The notes beneath the pieces were generated by a model that was not told the DNA's origin, ran no database searches, and saw only the letters and a program-made list of their open reading frames with translations. Positions 1 through 6,393 of a stretch of 8,491 bases of DNA are shown piece by piece. This DNA is from T1SED10-198M sp003554345 [NCBI: Candidatus Sumerlaeota bacterium]. Its GTDB lineage: Bacteria; Sumerlaeota; T1SED10-198M. A program made the position numbers and the translations under genes. Where the stretch lies: positions 1 through 8,491 of the forward strand of contig PWGE01000442.1 in assembly GCA_003554345.1 (NCBI GenBank), written 5' to 3'. Positions within the stretch are counted from its first letter, which is position 1. Each line of letters starts with the position of its first letter.

Positions 1-1
1 A

Positions 2-1045
2 TATAAAGTGGGCACCTTCACTTCTCCTCACCTGTCCAGTTATACAGAGCGGATTTCCCTTAACGGCACTCCTCTTTCGGAAGAAAAGCTCATGTATTAC
101 CTGCAAAAGGCTGATGCTGAATCTGAATATTCCGCCACTGGAAATCTACGTACTGTTTTTGAGCTTCTTTTTATAGCCTCTTTGCATTATTTCGCCGACG
201 AATCGGTTGATTATGCTATTTACGAAACCGGACTGGGGGGGCGTCTGGATGCTACAAATGTCTTTACACGTCCCTTACTCACACTTCTCACTCCCATACA
301 AAAAGATCACACCCGATTGCTGGGAAAAACGTTAACATCTATAGCAGGCGAAAAAGCAGGAATATTAAAGAAAGAAGTGCCCGCCCTGAGTTTTCCCCAG
401 CGTCCTGTTGTGAGAAAGGTACTTCGGGAAAAGAGTAAAGAAAAGGAGGCACCACTCACTATCCTTTCCCCTTCCTCTTTAGAAACACCCTCGTTTCTTG
501 AAGAAAAACTCAACTCTTTACCTGTAAATTCCGCTCATCTTCAAAACGTCTTTTTTACTGAAAAAGCCCTGAGACTGCTGGATATCCCCTTGAATGAAGA
601 GCACATCTACTCCTGTTTGCTGGAAAATGTTCCGGGCAGGTGGGAGCTTCATTATACCGATAATAAAATACTTATTTTTGATGGAGCCCATTGCCCTTTT
701 TCAGCCTTCAATTTAAGAAAAAATATTGACCGCCATTTTCCCGGTCAGCCTGTTTCCTTTATTCTCTCTTTCATGAAAGACAAGAACTACAGGCAAATAA
801 CCAGGAATTTAATGAAAAAAAAGGATAGCTGTTATTATTACCCCTCACCTCTTCCCCGGGCACTGCCCTATTCCTTATTTCGTCAGTGGTTCTTTCAGGA
901 ATATGGACAAATTGTAAAAAAGGTGTCTCAACCGCTACAGGCCGGCTATTTTTCCACCCCTTTGATCTGCGTAACAGGTTCCTTTTATCATTTAGAGCGG
1001 ATAAAATCATGGCTCATCTCCTCAAAGATGTCCACAAAACACTAA
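2..1045 (+). CDS. folC: Folylpolyglutamate synthase / dihydrofolate synthase, 5'-truncated by the window edge
   Basis: FolC is a cytoplasmic Mur-ligase-family enzyme that adds glutamate to folates (and often to dihydropteroate) using ATP. The frame is open from the first bases, reading YKVGTFTSPHL, so the GTG at 8 is not the true start. The N-terminal P-loop (GTNGKGS-type) lies to the left of the window. Family motifs follow in order: TSPHL (near 23-37), ETGLGGRLDATNVF (near 223-264), DHTRLLGKTL (near 306-335) and IAGEKAGILKK (near 340-372). The C-terminal ligase domain starts around PGRWELHY (near 634-657) and holds DGAHCP (680-697), KDKNY (near 778-792) and a final VTGSFYHLERIKSWL. The DGAHCP motif is odd, because most family members read DGAHNP. 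The gene ends with TAA at 1043-1045, 37 bases inside tilS. The family assignment is very secure; dual versus single activity cannot be told from this fragment. Confidence 0.95.
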   Translation, partial: YKVGTFTSPHLSSYTERISLNGTPLSEEKLMYYLQKADAESEYSATGNLRTVFELLFIASLHYFADESVDYAIYETGLGGRLDATNVFTRPLLTLLTPIQKDHTRLLGKTLTSIAGEKAGILKKEVPALSFPQRPVVRKVLREKSKEKEAPLTILSPSSLETPSFLEEKLNSLPVNSAHLQNVFFTEKALRLLDIPLNEEHIYSCLLENVPGRWELHYTDNKILIFDGAHCPFSAFNLRKNIDRHFPGQPVSFILSFMKDKNYRQITRNLMKKKDSCYYYPSPLPRALPYSLFRQWFFQEYGQIVKKVSQPLQAGYFSTPLICVTGSFYHLERIKSWLISSKMSTKH

Positions 1046-2412
1046 CTGAAAAAGGGCTGTTTCCCGAAGGGTCCCGAATTTTACTGGCAGTTTCGGGAGG
1101 GATCGATTCCGTTGCCCTTTTTCACATTTTCAGACACCTCTGCCATCTCCAGAAAATTGAAATAAGAGTTGCCCATTTCAATCATTCTCTTAGAGGAAAA
1201 GAAGCAGATGAAGATGCCCGATTTGTTCAGCAACTCTGCCGGCAATATAACGTCCCTTTTTCCCTGGAAAAAGAAAACATACCTGCTATTCACCGTGAAA
1301 ACAGGGGCAAATCGCTGGAAGAGGTGGCTCGCGAACGCCGTTTCCACTTTTTCTGGAAAGTGATGAAAACAAATACCTGCCATTATCTGGCTCTCGGTCA
1401 TACAGCTGACGACCAGGTAGAAACCTTTCTTATACGCTTTCTGCAGGGGGGACGTAGCCGCGGTTTGCGTGCCATATCATTTATCCAGGCCTTTGAAAAT
1501 GGCAAAGTGGTTCATCCTCTCCTGGAATTGCGCAAAGCAGATCTCAGGAAGTATCTCGTGAACAATAACTATCGCTGGTCGGAAGACAAAACCAACCGGG
1601 AAAAAATCTATTTACGCAATCAGATACGGTGGGAACTGGTCCCCCTTCTCAGGAAATATAATCCTGACATCGAAAATTTTATCCTCGAATACACCTCTTA
1701 TTTCCGGGAATTATCAGATTTTATTGAAGCTTCTTATCCCGGCTGGGAAAAAGCAACAACAAAGATTCTGAGTGACAGCGAAATACGCTGGGAGGCTGAA
1801 GCCATCACCAACTGGCTTCCCTATCAGCAGAAAGAATTCATTCACATGTTCTTCCTCAGGCATTTTAATATGACCCTCAAAACCAGGCAGGTTCAGCAAA
1901 TATTTCACTTTATCAATTTTTCTCAATCCGGCAAAAGTCTTTGCATCCTGGAGAATATTCACCTTTCCAAAGAATATCACTCCGTCTATATCAGGCAGGG
2001 TAAAGAAAAAGACCGTTCCTCAGAACCACTGGTTATTACAGGACCGGGAAAATACAGCTGGAATGGATGGGAAGTCAGGGTGAAGAAAATCAGAACCGGA
2101 GATGAATATGAAAACCAGCATGTTTTCGTGCCTTTTTCACAGAAATACCATATCCGGAGTTTTAGAGCAGGAGACCGTATTTCATTGTCTCGTCCCCGAA
2201 TGACAAAGAAACTGAAGAAAATATTCCAGGAGCACCGCATTCCTCTCTCTCAAAGGAAAGATGTACCGCTTTTATATTCTCCGGTTCACGAACAGATACT
2301 TGCTGTTTTTCTGCCCGAAAGAACACTTATCTCCCGTTTATTATATGAAATCGAACCTGAAGACGGTTGGATCATCAGGATACAACCACAGTCTTCCCGT
2401 TGGAGAAGATAA
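1009..2412 (+). CDS. tilS: tRNA(Ile)-lysidine synthetase
   Basis: TilS modifies C34 of the CAU-anticodon tRNA-Ile to lysidine, using ATP and lysine, so that it reads AUA codons; it is normally essential. From the chosen ATG the protein has 467 residues, usual for a full-length TilS. The N-terminal PP-loop ATPase domain shows SGGIDS (29-34), AHFNHSLRG (55-63), EEVARERR (104-111) and GHTADDQVET (130-139), followed by a GGRSRGL segment. The C-terminal substrate-binding domain shows RSFRAGDRISLS, KKLKKIFQEHRIP and a terminal segment with LLYS and ILAVFLPE. The ATG at 1009 is preferred because the P-loop then sits at residue 29 as expected. The earlier in-frame ATG at 886 would add 41 residues with no TilS similarity, wholly inside folC. 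The upstream Shine-Dalgarno site is weak (AGAG near 994-997), so translation probably depends on ribosomes arriving from folC. Confidence 0.96.
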   Translation: MAHLLKDVHKTLTEKGLFPEGSRILLAVSGGIDSVALFHIFRHLCHLQKIEIRVAHFNHSLRGKEADEDARFVQQLCRQYNVPFSLEKENIPAIHRENRGKSLEEVARERRFHFFWKVMKTNTCHYLALGHTADDQVETFLIRFLQGGRSRGLRAISFIQAFENGKVVHPLLELRKADLRKYLVNNNYRWSEDKTNREKIYLRNQIRWELVPLLRKYNPDIENFILEYTSYFRELSDFIEASYPGWEKATTKILSDSEIRWEAEAITNWLPYQQKEFIHMFFLRHFNMTLKTRQVQQIFHFINFSQSGKSLCILENIHLSKEYHSVYIRQGKEKDRSSEPLVITGPGKYSWNGWEVRVKKIRTGDEYENQHVFVPFSQKYHIRSFRAGDRISLSRPRMTKKLKKIFQEHRIPLSQRKDVPLLYSPVHEQILAVFLPERTLISRLLYEIEPEDGWIIRIQPQSSRWRR

Positions 2413-2648
2413 AGCAGGAAACCGGTAGTGGGAGAGTTCATAATCCCGCAACTTGCAGAATGAGCATTGTTAGCTGAAAAGACCGGGTCTATTTGCTGAT
2501 CCAGGGAATAATCAGAAAGGTGGGAACAAAGAAAAAATTGTTTTTCAAATGTGCCCCATGACTGCCCATTGTACCATTGCGGTTCTTCACCCTATCCGGC
2601 ATATAAATTTTGCCTGGCTGTTTGATGTTCCAGGTGTTCAATCACCTC
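2413..2648. other. Convergent intergenic spacer, no gene recognised
   Basis: This 236-bp gap separates the tilS stop from the stop of the convergent oxidoreductase gene. I see no convincing ORF with a ribosome binding site and no RNA gene. It has several short hairpins: GTGGGA/TCCCGC with one G:T pair near 2429-2454, CTGAT/ATCAG at 2496-2515, GAAAAA/TTTTTC at 2531-2546, and AGGTG/CACCT at 2632-2647. None is a GC-rich stem followed by a T-tract, so how both transcripts end here is unresolved. The short plus-strand ORF beginning at 2549 runs mostly antisense to the oxidoreductase gene and looks spurious. Confidence 0.5.
2531..2546. terminator. Possible weak bidirectional terminator between convergent genes
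   Basis: GAAAAA and TTTTTC form a perfect 6-bp inverted repeat around a 4-base ATTG loop, so either transcript would end in a short hairpin with a U-rich arm. It sits between two convergent genes, where a shared terminator is expected. The stem is almost entirely A:T and therefore weak, so this is only a candidate. Confidence 0.2.
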
Positions 2649-3965
2649 TTAAATCAAGTTACCATTCTTCCTTAATATTTCCTGCAGCTCTGCCACCGGC
2701 ACGTTTTTCACAGAGCAATCATGTTTTTTGGCTAGAGCAGCTGCCACGCCTGCTGCTTCTCCCAGGTTATGACATACCCTTTGAATACGCAGGGCACTCT
2801 GGGCTTTAAATTCAGCTGATAAAGAACGCCCGGCCACCAGAAGATTGTCAAGGTTACGAGGAACAAGACAGCGATACGGCACATGATTGTACCCGCCTTC
2901 CGGCGCACCACCCATCATAGCACCTATCTTTTCCTCTTCCAGATGGTGTATATCTACCGGATAGGCATTTCGGCAGATAGCATCGTCAAAATGGCGTCCC
3001 TTTAAGACATCTTCCGTGGTGATAACATATTCCCCTTCTATTCGTCGACTCACACGTACACCGAGTTGAGAAGCCATCTGCATGATTTCAGCCTTCTCAT
3101 AACCGGGCACCATTTTTCGATAGAAATTGCGAAAGCGCATAATAGCCTTATGACCCTCAATATATGCCTGACTCACTTCCTTGCCGTCAAGCACATTTAT
3201 TTCAATGGGTATTTCAGGACAATTAAAGAAAATACTGTTTTCATAGCCGGGTACCGAAAAATACTGCACATAATTGCCATCTGATTTATTTAACAGGCCC
3301 TTTTTAACACCTTCTTCAAAAAGAGGTTCCAGGGGTTCCCCTCTTCCCCAGATCATAAATCCCTCAATCAACTTCCCACTCATCAGTGTCTCACCCGCTT
3401 GATCATTTATCCAGCTCTTAAACTTTTCCAGATCAACATTCCCCATGGCAAAGCGAAGAGATGTTGCCTGTTTTCCGGCATCTTCCAGCATTGAACAGTC
3501 CGCATCATAGGCCACATCAGCATCGCCAGTGGCATCCAGAAAGTAAGAAGCCTGAATTTCATTCCAGCCGCCCTTGTTATAAAGCTGAACAGAATAAAGA
3601 GAATTCTCTTCTTTTGTACAACCTGTAAAAATGGTATCATAAAGAATCTCCGCACCGGCTTCCAGGACCATATCCTCCAGCACAATTTTGAGTCCCTCCG
3701 GAAAATACCATCCGTTGGTCCCCTGGGCGGTTCCTCCCCATCCATATCCATGCATTCTTTTGATGAGTTCTTCACACATCCCTTTATTTACAAAAACATT
3801 GTTTACCGAAGGACTCATCCAGGGAGTGACCATACCGCCGGTTGCCAGACCACCCAGAAAGGAAGCTCTCTCTACCACCAGGGTTTTTAATCCCTGCCTG
3901 GCGGCAGACACTGCAGCTATAGAACCTGTGGTTCCGCCACCGATTATAACCAGATCATAAGACAT
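2649..3965 (-). CDS. FAD-dependent oxidoreductase (FAD_oxidored-like family), substrate unknown
   Basis: This is a 438-residue, probably cytoplasmic flavoprotein. The N-terminus is a classic Rossmann FAD site: hydrophobic strand YDLVIIGGG with G9-x-G11-x-x-G14, a helix, and E32 at the end of the second strand (LVVERA) for the ribose hydroxyls. A glycine-rich FLGGLATGG segment follows. Near residues 140-150 is FLDATGDADVAY, the second FAD contact of this fold. The C-terminus has NLLVAGRSLSAEFKAQ and then a C-x-x-L-G-E-A-A-G helix with an AALA run, typical of the family often named FAD_oxidored (PF12831, from memory). There is no signal peptide or membrane segment. A strong Shine-Dalgarno site, AAGGAG at 3973-3978 on the minus strand, lies 7 bases before the ATG, within the end of the Nudix gene. 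The 4-bp gap to the Nudix stop implies co-transcription. Family members act on varied substrates, so no reaction is assigned. Confidence 0.9.
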   Translation of the reverse strand: MSYDLVIIGGGTTGSIAAVSAARQGLKTLVVERASFLGGLATGGMVTPWMSPSVNNVFVNKGMCEELIKRMHGYGWGGTAQGTNGWYFPEGLKIVLEDMVLEAGAEILYDTIFTGCTKEENSLYSVQLYNKGGWNEIQASYFLDATGDADVAYDADCSMLEDAGKQATSLRFAMGNVDLEKFKSWINDQAGETLMSGKLIEGFMIWGRGEPLEPLFEEGVKKGLLNKSDGNYVQYFSVPGYENSIFFNCPEIPIEINVLDGKEVSQAYIEGHKAIMRFRNFYRKMVPGYEKAEIMQMASQLGVRVSRRIEGEYVITTEDVLKGRHFDDAICRNAYPVDIHHLEEEKIGAMMGGAPEGGYNHVPYRCLVPRNLDNLLVAGRSLSAEFKAQSALRIQRVCHNLGEAAGVAAALAKKHDCSVKNVPVAELQEILRKNGNLI

Positions 3966-3969
3966 GTAT

Positions 3970-4497
3970 TTACTCCTTTTGTAAAAAATAATCTCTTATA
4001 CGCTGTCTTTTTTGTCTATCAGAAATATGGGCGAGCCAATCTGAAGTAAGGGGCTCACTGTAAAAACCCTTCGAGAGGAAAGTAACCAGTTCCTCAACGA
4101 TGAGATGATGATCAAAAGCCAGGGAAGGAATTTTATCCAGTGAAAACCAGCAGGCTTCCTCGGCATCATCATAGCCCTGCACAGAAGGACATTCTTCGTC
4201 AAGAAAAGTGTAATACACCGCCCCCACTGTATGACCGCGGGGGTCCCGTCCCGGCGTGCCAAAAGCCCGAAAGGGTATCAAAGGAGAAACCTTTAAACCC
4301 GTTTCTTCCTCAAGCTCTCTCTTCGCAGCATCGTACAGATCTTCATCCTTATCCACAAAACCTCCCGGAAAGGCATAACCCCCCTTGAAAGGCTCATTCT
4401 TTCTTCGAATAAGAAGAATATAAAGAGTTCCCCCTTTTTCCGAAAGGGTTATGATATCAACTGTTACAGCCGGTCGGGGATATTTATACGTATACAT
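3970..4497 (-). CDS. Nudix hydrolase (ADP-ribose pyrophosphatase-like)
   Basis: This is a 175-residue cytoplasmic Nudix enzyme of normal length. Nudix enzymes cleave nucleoside diphosphates linked to another group, using Mg2+. The complete Nudix box GX5EX7REUXEEXGU is present from G46 to L68, with E52, R60, E61, E64, E65 and G67 all intact. The N-terminal YPRPAVTVDII strand, the LLIRR segment, the FPGGFVD turn and FGTPGRDPRGHTV (79-91) resemble the branch annotated as ADP-ribose pyrophosphatase or MutT-like, also seen as the N-terminal domain of NrtR regulators. No winged-helix domain follows, as the protein ends soon after DRQKRQRIRDYF, so a regulator is unlikely. AAGGGG lies 9 bases before the ATG and serves as the ribosome binding site. 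I see no convincing dedicated promoter; read-through from the tRNA promoter is possible. Substrate is inferred only from resemblance; ADP-ribose, NADH or an oxidised nucleotide are all possible. Confidence 0.9.
   Translation of the reverse strand: MYTYKYPRPAVTVDIITLSEKGGTLYILLIRRKNEPFKGGYAFPGGFVDKDEDLYDAAKRELEEETGLKVSPLIPFRAFGTPGRDPRGHTVGAVYYTFLDEECPSVQGYDDAEEACWFSLDKIPSLAFDHHLIVEELVTFLSKGFYSEPLTSDWLAHISDRQKRQRIRDYFLQKE
3973..3978 (-). promoter_or_regulatory. Shine-Dalgarno site of the oxidoreductase gene
   Basis: AAGGAG on the minus strand lies 7 bases before the ATG at 3965-3963. It overlaps no start or stop codon but sits inside the last codons of the Nudix gene, so ribosomes finishing that gene pass directly over it. 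It fixes the oxidoreductase start and supports one operon. Confidence 0.75.
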
Positions 4498-4633
4498 GGA
4501 AAGCCGCCCCTTGTATCATGACAGAACTACCACCTGTTGACCGGCAAACCTCCCCGGGCATAGTATTCGATGGGTATTTCTCAGGAGCCATTGGTACCAT
4601 ATATATCAACTGACACTTTCGATAAAAAGGTGC

Positions 4634-4709
4634 TGGAGCTGGTGGTCGGATTCGAACCGACGGCCTGCTCATTACGAGTGAGCTGCTCTGCCGACTGAGC
4701 TACACCAGC
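4634..4709 (-). tRNA. tRNA-Thr(CGU)
   Basis: The minus strand folds into a full 76-nt cloverleaf. The acceptor stem GCTGGTG/CACCAGC has seven Watson-Crick pairs, the D stem is GCTC/GAGC, the anticodon stem is GCTCA/TGAGC, and the T stem is GTCGG/CCGAC with loop TTCGAAT. The anticodon loop is CTCGTAA, giving anticodon CGU (complement at 4674-4676), which reads the threonine codon ACG. The discriminator base is U and the CCA end is encoded. It has its own promoter immediately upstream. It lies between the GT87 gene and the Nudix gene, on the same strand as both. A T5 run follows just after the CCA, but no separate terminator hairpin is obvious. Confidence 0.97.
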
Positions 4710-4723
4710 TTGTGCGAACTTAT

Positions 4724-4751
4724 ATAATAAGGCATTTCTACTGGTTGTCAA
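4724..4751 (-). promoter_or_regulatory. Sigma-70-type promoter of tRNA-Thr
   Basis: On the minus strand a perfect -35 box TTGACA (4751-4746) is followed by a 16-bp spacer and the -10 box TATTAT (4729-4724). Transcription would start around 4717, a few bases before the tRNA 5' end at 4709, a typical short leader for a tRNA gene. The promoter begins only about 25 bp after the GT87 stop codon. Downstream read-through could also feed the Nudix/oxidoreductase pair. Confidence 0.75.
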
Positions 4752-4775
4752 TATCTTCATCCTGCCTGTCTCTCG

Positions 4776-6227
4776 TCAGGAAGAGGAAATCTTAAAAGAT
4801 TTAAACATCAATATAAAGTTGAACAACAAGATGTTAAATACCAATACATAAAATTTATTTGAAGCCATGAGACTCAACCATCCTTCTTGAAACACCCTTT
4901 CATAGTAAGGAAACCTGAGGAACCAGCCCAGCCACGTCAAAAGAATCGCTATCATAAACAGGCGTTTGGCAGGAGCTACAGATATGGACAAAAGATATGC
5001 CGTTATACAACCCAGGAAAAGGAACGAGAAGAAGTAGAAATCCCCATGGAAAGGCACAAAGAAAAAAGGGAAAAGCAGTACTGCCACGGCAGGTAGCAGA
5101 AAGAGTATAAAAGAGGGGATTGAGAAATACCTCCTGTCCTGATCGGTAAGCAGGTAAGCCTGTATGGCGACGACAGGCAAAAGAATAATGAAGTAATGGT
5201 CCCAGACGATAGGCGGAATCAAAAAGTTCACCATCATCACCAGGGAAAAGAAGGTGAGCCGGGATCTCTGGCTGTGATGAGAAAGGACCAGAAGTTTCCT
5301 GAAACAGAATCCTATTAATATTGCTGCGATTCCATAAAAAGACCATTGCACAACGGGCAGCGGAAGGGAAAGCAGGGCATCCGGCACCCCGGTACCATCG
5401 GTAAAATTTCTCAGAAGAAAGGCAGCCAGGGATTGATTTGCCGGATCGATATGAAAGCGTGCTCCAAATTCATACCAGGCTGAAGAACCGAACTCCATCC
5501 CTGCCAGCACATTTAAATATTCCAGGTGAGTTTCCCATCCAGTAACCGCAATGGCAAAAATATTGAGGACCACCATCCAGATGGCAAAATCCACCAGGTA
5601 TTTCCAGTTCTTTCTTTCCAGCAGCAGTATGCCCATAAAAAAAGGCAGCATTTTTATCATTCCGCCAGCAGCTATAAGGAAAGCCAGCCAGTGGCCGCGT
5701 TCTTTTTGCCATGACAATAAAATAAGCGTGTAGAGGAGCAGAAGAAAGGCATTTAATTGACCGGCAGTAAGCGTTCGAAAAAGGGGATGAGATACTGCCG
5801 CCGCTGTTATAAAAAACGCTCCCCACTTTATAAAACCGCTCGGGAAAAAGTGTCTGAGCAACAGCAAAAGGGAGAGACCGATAAAAAGATGATTGAGAAC
5901 AAACCATATCTGAGCGGCATAGTCAAAAGAAAAAAAGGACAGGGGAAGAAAAAAAATACCTGAAAAAGAAGGATAGACAAAGGGATTGATACGCTCAAAA
6001 CCTTCATACCGTGCATATTCAAGAAATAAATGCGGATCATAGGGATCGAGACCATACCGGATCATTTTTGCACCCAGGTACATGTGCTTAAAATCATTGG
6101 TGTGGTAATGACGCCAGGCGCTGTAGATATTCTGGTACGTATAAATTGCTAAACCTATCAGAAGACATACAAGAAAGATATGCGTGGAAGAAAACCACCG
6201 GCAAGAAAAAGCTTTTGTTTTATCCAT
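4776..6227 (-). CDS. Polytopic membrane glycosyltransferase, GT87/DUF2029-like
   Basis: This protein of about 483 residues is dominated by hydrophobic helices; I count roughly 11 to 13, the first near residues 16-34. Its pattern matches GT87 (DUF2029), GT-C-fold enzymes that use polyprenyl-phosphate sugars on the outer face of the membrane. The loop after helix 1 carries TNDFKHMYLGAKMIRYGLDP, the family's characteristic D-F/Y and G-x-D-P-Y segment; the aspartate at residue 45 is the likely catalytic acid/base by analogy. YPSF and GQLNAFLLLL with a later IKMLP also fit. No soluble domain is attached. The start is uncertain: ATG at 6227 is given, but TTG at 6233 is in frame and better spaced from a weak GGGA. 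It is transcribed divergently from the NYN gene, with the tRNA promoter right after its stop. The sugar and acceptor are unknown; other GT-C families are the main alternative. Confidence 0.85.
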   Translation of the reverse strand: MDKTKAFSCRWFSSTHIFLVCLLIGLAIYTYQNIYSAWRHYHTNDFKHMYLGAKMIRYGLDPYDPHLFLEYARYEGFERINPFVYPSFSGIFFLPLSFFSFDYAAQIWFVLNHLFIGLSLLLLLRHFFPSGFIKWGAFFITAAAVSHPLFRTLTAGQLNAFLLLLYTLILLSWQKERGHWLAFLIAAGGMIKMLPFFMGILLLERKNWKYLVDFAIWMVVLNIFAIAVTGWETHLEYLNVLAGMEFGSSAWYEFGARFHIDPANQSLAAFLLRNFTDGTGVPDALLSLPLPVVQWSFYGIAAILIGFCFRKLLVLSHHSQRSRLTFFSLVMMVNFLIPPIVWDHYFIILLPVVAIQAYLLTDQDRRYFSIPSFILFLLPAVAVLLFPFFFVPFHGDFYFFSFLFLGCITAYLLSISVAPAKRLFMIAILLTWLGWFLRFPYYERVFQEGWLSLMASNKFYVLVFNILLFNFILMFKSFKISSS

Positions 6228-6265
6228 GAGCAAAGAGATTCCCGTTTATTACAGCGAAACGCTTT

Positions 6266-6294
6266 TATAAAATCATTTTTTAAGCAACTATCAA
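6266..6294 (-). promoter_or_regulatory. Candidate promoter of the GT87 gene
   Basis: On the minus strand TTGATA (6294-6289) is followed by a 17-bp spacer and TTTATA (6271-6266). The start of transcription would be near 6259, leaving a leader of about 25-30 bases before the GT87 start codon. The match is reasonable, but the region is AT-rich, so chance matches are common. Confidence 0.4.
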
Positions 6295-6326
6295 GCAAAT
6301 AGCAAAGGTACCCGACAACGTTTATC

Positions 6327-6354
6327 TTTATTTTCCATAACAAAAACGTATAAT
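6327..6354 (+). promoter_or_regulatory. Candidate promoter of the NYN-LOTUS gene
   Basis: A perfect -10 box TATAAT (6349-6354) has a weak -35 match TTTATT (6327-6332) 16 bp upstream, which would put the transcript start near 6361. A second TATAAT lies at 6371-6376, but it would start transcription too close to, or inside, the ribosome binding site region and has no -35 partner. AT-richness limits confidence. Confidence 0.4.
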
Positions 6355-6379
6355 TTCACATTCACATAATTATAATAAG

Positions 6380-6384
6380 AAGGA
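6380..6384 (+). promoter_or_regulatory. Shine-Dalgarno site that fixes a TTG start
   Basis: AAGGA is 9 bases before the TTG at 6394. An in-frame TAA at 6376-6378 closes the frame just upstream, and the next in-frame ATG is at residue 86, well inside the catalytic domain. TTG is therefore the only start that keeps the whole NYN domain. Confidence 0.7.
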
Positions 6385-6393
6385 AAAAATACA

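Noticed and set aside
8-10. GTG at 8 as the start of folC
   Set aside because: The frame is open to the window edge, and the codons before it (Y-K) fit the conserved segment ahead of TSPHL; the P-loop domain must lie upstream.
886-1008. Longer tilS starting at ATG 886
   Set aside because: The additional 41 residues lie wholly within folC, show no TilS similarity, and would move the PP-loop motif from residue 29 to about 70.
2632-2647. AGGTG/CACCT hairpin just after the oxidoreductase stop as a terminator
   Set aside because: Only 5 bp of stem and no T-tract on the transcribed strand; too weak to call.
2549-2809. 86-codon plus-strand ORF downstream of tilS
   Set aside because: Over half is antisense to the well-supported oxidoreductase gene; no ribosome binding site and no recognisable domain.
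3407-3775. 122-codon minus-strand ORF within the oxidoreductase gene
   Set aside because: It is an out-of-frame shadow of the flavoprotein gene, with no start signal or family features.
4634-4709. tRNA 3' end as an integration (att) site
   Set aside because: No second copy of the tRNA 3' segment and no integrase or phage-like gene was seen in the window.
4900-5907. Two minus-strand ORFs of about 145 codons inside the GT87 gene
   Set aside because: Both are alternate-frame shadows of a gene with strong membrane-protein signal; they have no ribosome binding sites.
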